A program made the position numbers and the translations under genes. The notes beneath the pieces are model-generated. The model was given only the letters and a program-made list of their open reading frames with translations. It was not told where the DNA came from and searched no databases. DNA of 13,832 nucleotides from an uncultured Muribaculum sp. (lineage in GTDB: Bacteria > Bacteroidota > Bacteroidia > Bacteroidales > Muribaculaceae). The DNA lies in the NCBI RefSeq assembly GCF_910583865.1, contig NZ_CAJTYX010000053.1, forward strand, positions 1-13,832, written 5' to 3'. Numbering within the stretch: the first letter of the stretch is position 1; the number at the start of each line of letters is the position of its first letter. Below, piece by piece: positions 1 through 8,700 of the stretch.

Positions 1-117
1 CATTCGCGTCTCAGTCACATAGCCCACTATGCTCCTTCGACTTAAATCCGATTTCTCTAAAAATCCAACAGCCCGGTATTTCACTTTTGTTTTTAAACAA
101 CCTCTAAATACTTTGTC
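1..117. other. Sequence downstream of susD, no gene identified
   Basis: This AT-rich stretch follows the susD stop codon. It contains two small inverted repeats: CATAG/CTATG at 18-22 and 27-31, and TTGTTT/AAACAA at 87-92 and 95-100. Read on the minus strand, neither is followed by a T-tract, so neither is a convincing intrinsic terminator. Bases 1-3 read ATG on the minus strand and could be the start of a further PUL gene, such as a surface glycan-binding protein, but the window ends there. Confidence 0.4.
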
Positions 118-2136
118 TTAGTTAACATACTTCATCTCGTCGGCAACGGCATCTCTCCAGTTGTCCCAGACTTTCACTGACGGGTCATAACCGTCATAGC
201 CATAGTTCTGCTTGAGCTTACCCTTCTTGTTGCCTACTATGGCGCCGTTGGGGATAGGCCAGAAGAGATTATGCTTGTCCATGTGATAGTCGATAGTGCG
301 GTTGTCAAACTTAATCTGGACACCGCGGTTGTAGTAGGAATGATGCATGATACGCTGATACCAGTAGCTGCCGCCGGTACGGTCCTCGCCGCTCTGCTTG
401 TCCCATGTCTCCGGATCATAAGTATTGCCCCACTCGTCGGCCATGCCTGTCTTTGCAAGGATCATCGACACTCGGGTAAGCTCCACGTTGCGCAGCTCCT
501 CCATCCACAGTTCGCGGCCACGCTCGTCCATGATATCGCCGATGTTCACGCTGCCGTTGTAGTACTGCGTGCATTGGGCGCGCTTGCGCACCTCATTGAC
601 ATCGGCGGCGGCCAGCCCCGGCTCGTTGAGGTAGAGGTATGCCTCGGCACGCAGCAGGTAGGTCTCGGCAAGACGGTAAAGGTACATGTTGCCGTTGCCA
701 CCGTGGGTCACACCTACGCATGCGTTGCTGTTGGCATTGTCCATCGCCACCTGGTCGTTGTAGAAGTACTTGTAGTGGGGATAGTCGTACCAGCAGCGCA
801 GTGTATCGTTGCACAGGAGCGTACCGGCCTTGATGTTGCCATCGTCCTCCGTGGCATAGAGCTGGAGATGCCGCCCGTGATACTTGGAGTCGGTGTTGTT
901 GTAGGTCATGTCCTCCATGTTGACCCAGTTTCCTACGCGCGAGTTGTGGCGGAGGTCATCCTTGTCCTCGATGCCGTTGACCTCCCACATGCCATGCTGG
1001 GCGTAATGGGTAGGACGGTACACTCCGATACCGCGTCCTATGGCGTGCGTCCAGTCGAGGGCCGCGTCATACTTGCCGTCGAGGCGCGAGAGGTTCTTGA
1101 CAGGCTGCTTGCCGTCGGGGGTCTGGAAGCGGCTCGTACCGTTCTCGTTCCAATAGGGGCAGAATATACGCATCGATTTGAACTCCACGAACGACTGCTC
1201 CGAAAGATTGGGCATGCCGAGGATACACTCCTTGTTGAACGACCCTATCTTGTTCTCCGGGCGATGGAGATCCCAGATCACATTGCGCTCGATGGCCCAT
1301 GTAGAGGAGATACCTTGCGTGGAGGTGGTGTTGGTGCCGAAGGGATCGCGCATCAGCTGCATGCCTTCATGCTCGATAAGCCGGGTGGCCATGTCACGCG
1401 CCTTGTCGAACTTCAGAGCGGCAAGGTAGTATTTTACAAGAAGATGCTCGCACGCTTCTTTGTTGATCATGCCGTAGTACTGCGTGTCCGTTTGTTTGGG
1501 CACCCATTCCACGGCGAATTCCAAATCCTCGATCATCTTCTCGATGATGGCCTCCTTTTTGGTAGAATAATAGTCCTCTTTCGGCATGGTGATGATATGT
1601 GTCACCAGAGGCACGTCGCCGAACTGGAATATCAGGTTGTAGTAGCGGTAGGCACGATGGAAATAGGCACGGCCTATGTAGCCGTTGCGGATCTCTTCCG
1701 ACACACCCTGTAGATTGTCTATATTGTCAAGAATGGCGTTGACAGCTTTGATTCCGGTATAGGCTTCGCCCCAGAATCCGCCTTGTATATAGCTGTTAGA
1801 GGTGCCGTCGCTCGTTGGTGTCACGCGGTTGGCGAAATTGTCCTGCATGCTGCCCCCGGCATCCGTCTTTCCCCATACCATCATGTCGGAGAACATGTAG
1901 TCGGTACCTATGGGTGAGTCCTGGTCGCGGCTGTTGTACCAGATATAGTTGGTGCGGAGATGGCGGTCGGCATATGCCAGCGCCGACTGGAGGCCGGTTT
2001 CCGTGGAGAACGCGCTCTCAGGATCGAAAAACGACATGGGATCCGGCTTCAGGAAATCGTCGGAGCATGCTCCGAGAGTGATTGCTGCGGCTACGACCGC
2101 AGCAACCTTCAATATGTTGATAGATAAAGTTTTCAT
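118..2136 (-). CDS. susD-like: SusD/RagB-like outer-membrane glycan-binding lipoprotein
   Basis: This is a 672-residue SusD-family protein, the surface lipoprotein that caps a SusC transporter and delivers oligosaccharides to it. A lipoprotein signal is visible: a hydrophobic segment at residues 8-21 ends in the lipobox LGAC, with the lipidated cysteine at 24. The following S-D-D resembles the surface-export signal of Bacteroidota lipoproteins. Family hallmarks include the tetratricopeptide-like segment RAYFHRAYRYYNLIFQFGDVP, the later RLAETYLLRAEAYLYL helix, and the C-terminal RGRELWMEELRNVELTRV block. The length is in the upper part of the usual SusD range. The start at 2136 is chosen because it places the signal peptide correctly. 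The gene begins 13 bp after the susC stop with no Shine-Dalgarno sequence, and the pair is almost certainly co-transcribed. The family call is secure; the bound glycan cannot be read from the sequence. Confidence 0.97.
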   Translation of the reverse strand: MKTLSINILKVAAVVAAAITLGACSDDFLKPDPMSFFDPESAFSTETGLQSALAYADRHLRTNYIWYNSRDQDSPIGTDYMFSDMMVWGKTDAGGSMQDNFANRVTPTSDGTSNSYIQGGFWGEAYTGIKAVNAILDNIDNLQGVSEEIRNGYIGRAYFHRAYRYYNLIFQFGDVPLVTHIITMPKEDYYSTKKEAIIEKMIEDLEFAVEWVPKQTDTQYYGMINKEACEHLLVKYYLAALKFDKARDMATRLIEHEGMQLMRDPFGTNTTSTQGISSTWAIERNVIWDLHRPENKIGSFNKECILGMPNLSEQSFVEFKSMRIFCPYWNENGTSRFQTPDGKQPVKNLSRLDGKYDAALDWTHAIGRGIGVYRPTHYAQHGMWEVNGIEDKDDLRHNSRVGNWVNMEDMTYNNTDSKYHGRHLQLYATEDDGNIKAGTLLCNDTLRCWYDYPHYKYFYNDQVAMDNANSNACVGVTHGGNGNMYLYRLAETYLLRAEAYLYLNEPGLAAADVNEVRKRAQCTQYYNGSVNIGDIMDERGRELWMEELRNVELTRVSMILAKTGMADEWGNTYDPETWDKQSGEDRTGGSYWYQRIMHHSYYNRGVQIKFDNRTIDYHMDKHNLFWPIPNGAIVGNKKGKLKQNYGYDGYDPSVKVWDNWRDAVADEMKYVN

Positions 2137-2149
2137 CGATTGCGTAGGA

Positions 2150-5100
2150 TTAGAGGGTTAACTGTACTCCGAAGCTGAATGTGCGGCGCGTGAATCCGTC
2201 ATTCTCCGGATCGTTGTAGGGCCAGTCGAACGCCCATACGGCCACGTTGTTGATGCTGGCGTTGAAACGCACCTTCTCGAGCATCACACGGCGTGTGAGT
2301 GCCTGGGGCAGCGTATAGCCCATCGAGATGTTGTCGAGGCGCACGAAGCCGGCGTTGAATATGCGGCCCGGATTGATGTTGTTAGGGCCTTTTGCCTCCC
2401 AGCGTCCGTAGGTGTCCGACTGATTCTCGGGTGTCCAGTATTCTCTTGTGTATGAGTTGAATCCGTGGGAGAATTCACTGGTTCCGTTGATATTGTTGAT
2501 GTAGTCGCCGGACTGGCGCTTGTGGCCGAACTTGGAGTAGAGCGAGAAGCCGAAGTCGAAGTTCTTCCAGAGAGTGAAGTTGTTGCGCATGCTCAGGAAG
2601 TATGGGGCGGTACGCGTGCCGAGGAACACCTTGTCCTTGTCGTTGTAGACATGCTTCTTCACAGTGCCGTCGGCATTAAGCTCGTCGTCGGCTGTATATA
2701 CGTTGGCAATCTTCGGATCGCCCGGGCGCTGGCCGTATTTGGCGGCCTCTTCGTATTCGCTTGTCGACCAGATGCCGTCCACGCGGTAGTCCCAGATCTC
2801 GTTGATGTCACGGCCTATGAAGTGCTTGGCGCTGGTGTCGTCCATTTCCTTTCCGTCGGCATCATATTCGTAGTAAAGATGCTTGATGCGGTTGCGGTTG
2901 TACGCGAAGGTGAGGTTGGTGGTCCATACGAAGTCGGGCATCACGATATTTTCGCTGTTGAGCGTAATTTCCACGCCACGGTTGGTGACCTCGCCGAGGT
3001 TGGTCATCACCGAACCGAATCCCGAGAAACCCGGGAGAGGCTTCGACATGATCATGTCGTGGGTCTTTTTGTCGTACACGTCTATGCTGCCCGACAGACG
3101 GTAGTTGAAGAATGCGAAGTCAAGGCCGTAGTTCAGGGCTTCGGTTTTCTCCCACTGAAGGTTGGGGTTTGCCATACGGTTGTAGGCAAGATACTTCATG
3201 TCGACGGCCACGCCTCCGTTGGCATTGAGATAGCCCATTGTAGAGCCAGTGCCCGAACCGAGGTCGGCGAGGGCGAGATATTCGTTGGCGAGGGAACGGT
3301 TGCCGTTCTTACCCCACGACATGCGGAGCTTGCCCTGATCCATCCATCTCCATTTCCAAAACTTCTCGCGGGTGAAGTTCCATGCAAGAGCCAGCGAGGG
3401 AAAAGTGGCGTGAGGGTTGTTGAGTCCGAAGGCCGAATAGCCGTCACGGCGAATCGATGCCGTAAGCATGTAACGGTCGTCATAGGAGTAGAAAAGACGG
3501 GCCATGAGGGCATCGGCACTCTGATGGGTATCGTTTGTGTAGAACTTCGAATCGACCTTTGTGGCGTTCTCCGTATTGTGGAATCCCAGCTCGTCGGTAG
3601 GAAGGATGTTTCTGGCCTCGATGCCGTCGCTCCAGTATTTGCGTTCCTCGGCTTCCTGCACAAGGGTCACAACGAAATGGTGCACATTGTTGAAGGTCTT
3701 GTCCCATGTGATGATATTGTTTAGAGACCAGTCGAAACGCTTCTGCCATTTGCGGTTGACACCGCGCGACGATTTTGTGGCATCCGGCTTGTCGGCGTCG
3801 AGGAACCAGCGGTCCTGATGGTACTGGTAGCGCGGGGAGATGTTGAACTGGTAGGTAAATCCGAAAGGCAGCGTCACCTTGGCGTTGAATATCGAGTTGA
3901 GCACCTGGTAGCCTTTCTCAAGATCCTGCCACTGGCGGTCCCACTCGTAGTTATGGCCGCGTTTCTGCTTCATCGACATCGGATACTGGCGCAGAGAGCC
4001 GTCCTCGTTGTATTTTGGTGCGAAAGGATTGTTCTTCTCCATCGCCTTCCAATCGGCCTCCTGCGAGTCGTCGGTGCGGTCCTGGAAGTTGACATTGGCC
4101 CCGATTTCGAGCCAGTCGGTCACGTGGGCGTTAATCTTCATTGACGCGCGCAGCGACTTGTAGCGATCACCCTTGACCACGCCCTCATTGTTGAGATACC
4201 CGATCGAGAAATAGTAGTTGGCACGTTCGGTGGCGCCGGAGAGGCTGGCGTTGTAGTCCTGGTTGAATGCCGTACGGAAACCTTCATCTTCCCAATCGTA
4301 GCTGCGTCCTTCAAGGAATGCGGCATAGGTGTCGTCATTCACGTCCATGCCCAGACGGTGGGCATACACCTCGTAGGGGCTTTTGCCCTGCATGTTGTTG
4401 TCATATCCCATCCAGTCCTCAAGCGAGATCCCATATTTGCCGATATTGTCGTAATGGTCGTAGTAGCCGGGCTGGTTCTTCTTGTTGCCGAGATAGTAGC
4501 CGTAGACACCGTTGTCCGCGTCATAACCGAGCGTGCCGGCCTTCAGATAGTCCTCGCGGAATTTCAGGTAATCATCAGCGCTCCACACGTCGCGCTTCTT
4601 GGCGCGGGTGCTCACTCCGAGGGTGGCGCTCACGTTGATGGTCGGCTTGCCGAGCTTGCCCTTCTTGGTGGTGATGATGATTACACCGGAAGCGGCACGC
4701 GCACCGTAGACGGCGGCGGCTGACGCATCCTTCAGCACGTCGATCTGCGCTATGTCGTTGGGGTTGATTTCAGAAAGCTCACCGTAGAAGTCCATGCCGT
4801 CGAGAATGATGAGCGGGGAGTTGTGGTCGCCCTCGGTATACAACGAGTTCTGTCCGCGCAGCTGGAGCGAACCTCCGCCCTTGGCATTGTTGGAGAGGCC
4901 AACGTCGAGTCCGGCAGTGCCGCGGAGCAAGTTCTGCACGGTTCCCGGATTTGTGTCGGCGAGCTTCTCGGGATTAATCTGGGTGACAGCTCCGGTGAGG
5001 TCTTTCTTGCGCATCGTGCCGTAGCCTACGACGACTACCTCTTCCAGCACCTCTGAATTCTCTTCGAGGGTCACTTTGATGTTGTTCTGTCCGGTGACTT

Positions 5101-5353
5101 TGACCTCGGCAGCCTTGTAGCCGACGTAAGTCACCGACACGATATCGCCCTGCTTGACATTGAGGGCGAAGTTGCCGTCGATGTCGGTGGCGACACCGTT
5201 GTTGGAACCTTTGACAAGTACGGCCGCACCCATAAGCGGTTCGCCCGACGTGTCCTGGACCTCGCCCTTGAGCATATAGGCCTGCTGGGCGCAGAGGCTT
5301 GCCGTTGATGCAAAGAGCAACAGCAGCCAGGTTAAAATCCTGTGTTTTGTCAT
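2150..5353 (-). CDS. susC-like: SusC-like TonB-dependent outer-membrane transporter
   Basis: This is a 1067-residue SusC/RagA-family TonB-dependent transporter that imports oligosaccharides using energy from TonB-ExbBD. A cleavable signal peptide covers residues 1-22 (basic TKHR, leucine-rich core, cleavage near CAQQ). A carboxypeptidase-D-like N-terminal extension spans about 26-98 and is followed by EVVVVGYGT (about 105-113), which joins it to the plug. The plug contains the SusC-type block VLKDASAAAVYGARAASG at about 207-223, followed by IIITTKKG. The remainder, about 240-1067, is the 22-stranded barrel, ending in a hydrophobic FGVQLTL typical of outer-membrane proteins. There is no FecR-interacting secretin domain, so regulation by the divergent HTCS is expected rather than an anti-sigma system. 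It forms an operon with the downstream susD-like gene. The length and domain order are normal and no frameshift is seen. Confidence 0.97.
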   Translation of the reverse strand: MTKHRILTWLLLLFASTASLCAQQAYMLKGEVQDTSGEPLMGAAVLVKGSNNGVATDIDGNFALNVKQGDIVSVTYVGYKAAEVKVTGQNNIKVTLEENSEVLEEVVVVGYGTMRKKDLTGAVTQINPEKLADTNPGTVQNLLRGTAGLDVGLSNNAKGGGSLQLRGQNSLYTEGDHNSPLIILDGMDFYGELSEINPNDIAQIDVLKDASAAAVYGARAASGVIIITTKKGKLGKPTINVSATLGVSTRAKKRDVWSADDYLKFREDYLKAGTLGYDADNGVYGYYLGNKKNQPGYYDHYDNIGKYGISLEDWMGYDNNMQGKSPYEVYAHRLGMDVNDDTYAAFLEGRSYDWEDEGFRTAFNQDYNASLSGATERANYYFSIGYLNNEGVVKGDRYKSLRASMKINAHVTDWLEIGANVNFQDRTDDSQEADWKAMEKNNPFAPKYNEDGSLRQYPMSMKQKRGHNYEWDRQWQDLEKGYQVLNSIFNAKVTLPFGFTYQFNISPRYQYHQDRWFLDADKPDATKSSRGVNRKWQKRFDWSLNNIITWDKTFNNVHHFVVTLVQEAEERKYWSDGIEARNILPTDELGFHNTENATKVDSKFYTNDTHQSADALMARLFYSYDDRYMLTASIRRDGYSAFGLNNPHATFPSLALAWNFTREKFWKWRWMDQGKLRMSWGKNGNRSLANEYLALADLGSGTGSTMGYLNANGGVAVDMKYLAYNRMANPNLQWEKTEALNYGLDFAFFNYRLSGSIDVYDKKTHDMIMSKPLPGFSGFGSVMTNLGEVTNRGVEITLNSENIVMPDFVWTTNLTFAYNRNRIKHLYYEYDADGKEMDDTSAKHFIGRDINEIWDYRVDGIWSTSEYEEAAKYGQRPGDPKIANVYTADDELNADGTVKKHVYNDKDKVFLGTRTAPYFLSMRNNFTLWKNFDFGFSLYSKFGHKRQSGDYINNINGTSEFSHGFNSYTREYWTPENQSDTYGRWEAKGPNNINPGRIFNAGFVRLDNISMGYTLPQALTRRVMLEKVRFNASINNVAVWAFDWPYNDPENDGFTRRTFSFGVQLTL

Positions 5354-5452
5354 TGGGAGTTACTATAAATGATTTTCATGATGTTTTCCATGAACAATAA
5401 AACAAATCCAAACAATCTTTCTTACTTTAAAATAATGTACTCCGGCGGGGAT

Positions 5453-5469
5453 GATTCCGCCAGGGAATC
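5453..5469. repeat. Short inverted repeat in the susC leader
   Basis: GATTCC at 5453-5458 and its exact complement GGAATC at 5464-5469 flank a 5-base loop. A competing pairing, GGCGG (5444-5448) with CCGCC (5457-5461), overlaps it. The two pairings are mutually exclusive, so the susC leader RNA could in principle switch between them. Stems of 5-6 bp occur often by chance, so this is only a weak structural candidate. Confidence 0.3.
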
Positions 5470-5511
5470 CATAAGGTAATGTTGCAGTTTCTTTCTCGCG
5501 AGCATCTATAC

Positions 5512-5533
5512 GCGCATGGCAGCTTTTATGCGC
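5512..5533. repeat. Spaced palindrome GCGCAT-N10-ATGCGC
   Basis: A perfect 6-bp inverted repeat with a 10-base spacer (GCGCAT at 5512-5517, ATGCGC at 5528-5533). The half-sites are about one helical turn and a half apart, as expected for a dimeric DNA-binding protein, but the element could equally form a hairpin in the susC leader. It lies just downstream of the proposed susC transcription start. The function is unknown. Confidence 0.35.
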
Positions 5534-5559
5534 AATCTGTTGTTTTTCTGTTTCCGCTG

Positions 5560-5567
5560 CGAAGATA
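5560..5567 (-). promoter_or_regulatory. Candidate -7 box for susC (TATCTTCG)
   Basis: On the minus strand this reads TATCTTCG, one mismatch from the Bacteroides -7 consensus TAnnTTTG. It would place the transcription start near 5553 and give susC a leader of about 200 nt. No TTG-type -33 element is found 19-21 bp upstream. Instead, the CCGTA direct repeats occupy that position, which would suit an activated promoter. Confidence 0.4.
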
Positions 5568-5572
5568 CACGT

Positions 5573-5587
5573 TACGGGCAGATACGG
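5573..5587 (-). promoter_or_regulatory. Direct repeat CCGTA, 10-bp spacing, possible HTCS operator
   Basis: TACGG occurs on the plus strand at 5573-5577 and 5583-5587 (CCGTA in the susC sense), exactly 10 bp apart, and a third copy lies at 5646-5650. AraC-type DNA-binding domains, as at the C-terminus of the neighbouring HTCS, contact direct repeats near one-turn spacing. The pair sits immediately upstream of the proposed susC -7 box. The motif is only 5 bp, so chance occurrence is possible. Confidence 0.3.
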
Positions 5588-5697
5588 TGTTGTCCGCGCC
5601 GTTCAATATTGTGGCATAATCGGCCATAAGGCCCCACCTGAATTATACGGACACAAGTTCTACCTTTTTCGACACACGCAGGTCGGATTTCTATGAC

Positions 5698-5705
5698 TAT
5701 ATTTG
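5698..5705 (+). promoter_or_regulatory. Candidate -7 box for the HTCS operon (TATATTTG)
   Basis: TATATTTG matches the Bacteroides -7 consensus TAnnTTTG exactly and lies 83 bp before the HTCS start codon, giving a leader of about 75 nt. No good -33 TTTG is visible at the right distance, so basal activity may be low. This is the best promoter-like sequence on the plus strand of the intergenic region. Confidence 0.5.
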
Positions 5706-5787
5706 CAATGACCAAACGATATGCCCCTCCCGCGTCAATGCGGAAACATGTCGGTGATACCCTATAACACCCCAACCAACCGTCTCC

Positions 5788-8700
5788 ATGAAGCATAGCT
5801 CACGCATATTGATGATTATATTGTGCCTCACTGCGGCGATCCGCTGCTGGGGCATCCCCGCCGTCATATCGTTTGACGGATCGCATGGATTGTCCAACGG
5901 ATATATAGTGTCGATGTCGCAGGATGGCGACGGATATGTGTGGGTGGCCACCGAGTACGGCCTTTTCCGTTTCGACGGCACGCGTTTCCGCAGTTTCAGC
6001 CACAACAACTCCGGTCTCACGGCCAACGAGTTCAACTGCGTGGCTTTCATCCCTACCTGTCCCGACTCCCTTTATATCGCCACACAGCGCGACGGAATAT
6101 GCGTGTATGACCGCACCGACGGCACCATCCGGCCTCTACACAACAGCAAATTCAGGAGCCCCGACGTGACATCGATAGTCCCTGCGTCCGACGGAGGCAT
6201 ATGGTTGACCCATTACCATTTCGGCGCACAGCACTACGACCCGGAAACCGGGATGGTAAGAAATTATGACGCAAGTACGATCGACGGGCTTCCTAACGGC
6301 GCATGGACCGTGGCTGAAGGGAATGACCATACCATATATATAGGACATACTTATACGGGAATGAGCGTGGTCAATACGCGCGACAACACTTCGGTCAACT
6401 TCGACAAGAGCTCCGGACTCCCCGGCAACACGGTGTATGCCATCTGCGTGGACCGAAGCGGCAACGTGTGGCTCGGCACGGAGGAAGGCGCTGCCCTGTT
6501 CAACCCGGCCACTTCGGCCATAGTCCCGTTCGTACACGAGGCCGGCCGCACCGGCACCATAGCCCCGGGACGCATACGCTCCATCATCCAGCAGGACAAC
6601 GGCGAGATATGGTTCGCCACTTCGCAGGGCGGCATCAGTGTGCTTGACACAAGGGCGTACACATATGCCGATATACGCGACGCCGTTTTCGCGACACCTG
6701 CCGTCGATGACATGAACGGTATCCTCGCCGGCAAGAATGTCAGAAGCCTTTTCCGGGATTCGTTCGGCAATACATGGGTCGGAAACTACCGCTCAGGCAT
6801 AGAGGTGATCGGACATCTCGATCCCGTGTTCTCACGGCTGGAATACCTCACCGACAAGGCATGCCGCCATGTCTATAACCCGGTTTACTGCTTCGCCGAA
6901 GGAAGCCGGGGAGCGACATGCTGGCTTGGCGGCGACAACGAAATAGTGCGGGTGGACGGGAATGTCTGCACTCCCGTCCCTCTTCCCGTAACTGCGTTGA
7001 AAGGCAATCCTATAGTGCGCACTCTGTGTGCGGCATCCGACGGCTCGATATGGATAGGCACCACGGAATGCGGAGCAATAAGATATCTTCCCTCGGGAAA
7101 ATTCTCGCGTGTGGCTACAGGGGGGTCATACGATGTCCGGACTTTTCTTGAAACTCCCGACGGTGCGATGCTTATCGGCACCGACCAAGGGGTATACATG
7201 AGCGACGGCACACGTGCGTGGCTCGATGACACAATCACCGGCAGTCTGCGTGACTGGGTGATACAGGACATGGAGTATGACTCGTCTGGCAACCTGTGGG
7301 TCGGCACTTTCGGGAAAGGAGTCACCGTGTTCGACCGCTCGATGAAGGTGGCCGCATCACACGACATCAAAAACGGATTCCCCTCCAACGCCATAAATGC
7401 CATCAGGCGCGACAGCAAAGGCCGCATGTGGATCGCCACCCGCAAAGGTGTCGCGCTATTCGACAGACCGGGAAACAATAGCTTCTACAGGACATTCCCG
7501 GAGTTGGCCGACGGCGACGTGACCCACGTAAAGAGCATTGAGGAAGGAGCAGACGGCAGCATATGGCTCGCCACCAACAAAGGACTGATCCATATGACAC
7601 CCGACAACCTGAAAGTGTCGTTTATCGGATTTCCCGACGTGATATCATCGCCGTCATTTATCGAGGGGGCATCGATGCGCGACGATTCGGGCAACATCTA
7701 TTTCGGTTCGGGCGACGGAGCGTTGAGGATAAATCCGAAGGCCCTGGCCGACATGCCGGCGCCGAGTCCGGTGAAAATCACGGATTTCATCGTCTACAAC
7801 CATAGCGACGAGGACGGAGACACGGAGCGACGGCTGCATATCACCGGCAATGAGATCGAACTTGGATATGACGACAATACGTTTGCCCTTACATTTAACA
7901 TCATAGATCCGGAAATGGCAGGACGCACCGACATTGCCTATACTCTCGAAGGCAACGGCCACGACAGCTGGATCGAATCGGGCGATGACAACACGGCCAT
8001 ATTCCGCAACCTCCCTCCCGGTGAATACTATTTCCGAGTGAAAGAGCGCCTGAAAGGGTATGAGTGGAGTCGCCCCGCCACGATATTGAAGATACGTATC
8101 ATACCACCGCTGTGGCTCACCTGGTGGGCGAAAACCATCTATTCCCTCCTGATAGCGGCACTCCTAACATTGCTCGCACTCTACTACCGGCGCAGGATCT
8201 CGCTTAAGCAGCAGCTTATCGCCGAAAGGGAGAAGAGCCGCGACCGCCAGATGCTCAACGAGGAGCGCCTGCGGTTCTACACCAATATCACCCACGAGCT
8301 GCGCACTCCGCTGACCTTGATAATGGGCCCGCTTGAGGACATCGTAAGCGATCCATCCCTCCCCGGGAAGTACTCCTACAAGCTGCAGACCATACGCGAC
8401 AGCTCTGCGACACTGCTCAATCTGATCAATTCCATCCTCGAATTCCGCAAGACAGAGACGCAGAACCGCCAGCTCATGGTGAAACGTGCCGACCCTGCCA
8501 ACCTCCTCAGGGAGATAGGGCTGCGCTACAAGGAGCTTAACCGCAATCCTGATGTTAGGTTCATCCTCGACATCGAGACCGGAGGGCCGGAGATATATTT
8601 CGATACCGACATGATCACGACCATACTCAACAACCTGCTGAGCAATGCCGTGAAGTACACGCGCTCGGGGTCGATCACACTCTCCTACCACACCGTCACC

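Larger units (their letters stand above)
5354..5787. promoter_or_regulatory. Divergent intergenic control region between susC and the HTCS gene
   Basis: These 434 bp separate two divergently read transcription units and must carry promoters for both. No credible coding sequence is present; short open frames here lack family features. The part nearest susC (about 5370-5440) is AT-rich, and the middle is more GC-rich with several short inverted and direct repeats, listed separately. Candidate -7 boxes exist on both strands but neither has a clear -33 TTTG, which is consistent with activator-dependent transcription. HTCS proteins typically bind near the susC promoter of their own PUL, so the DNA target of the neighbouring regulator is most likely in this region. 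Confidence 0.7.

Noticed and set aside
1..3. ATG on the minus strand at the window edge as the start of a third gene after susD
   Set aside because: Only the start triplet would be inside the window, so there is nothing to support a gene.
85..100. TTGTTT/AAACAA hairpin downstream of susD as an intrinsic terminator
   Set aside because: The stem is AT-only apart from one G-C pair and is not followed by a T-tract in the susD sense, so termination cannot be claimed.
271..1713. A 480-codon open frame on the plus strand antisense to the susD-like gene
   Set aside because: It mirrors the codon pattern of a clear SusD protein on the other strand, is rich in Val/His/Leu with no domain motif, and has no promoter or conserved family feature.
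2465..3724. A 419-codon open frame on the plus strand antisense to the susC-like gene
   Set aside because: This is the same shadow effect from the GC-rich third codon positions of susC; the translated sequence shows no recognisable domain or signal peptide.
5572..5796. A 74-codon minus-strand frame across the divergent intergenic region
   Set aside because: It overlaps the HTCS start and the promoter candidates, has no ribosome-binding or family evidence, and its composition does not look like a gene.
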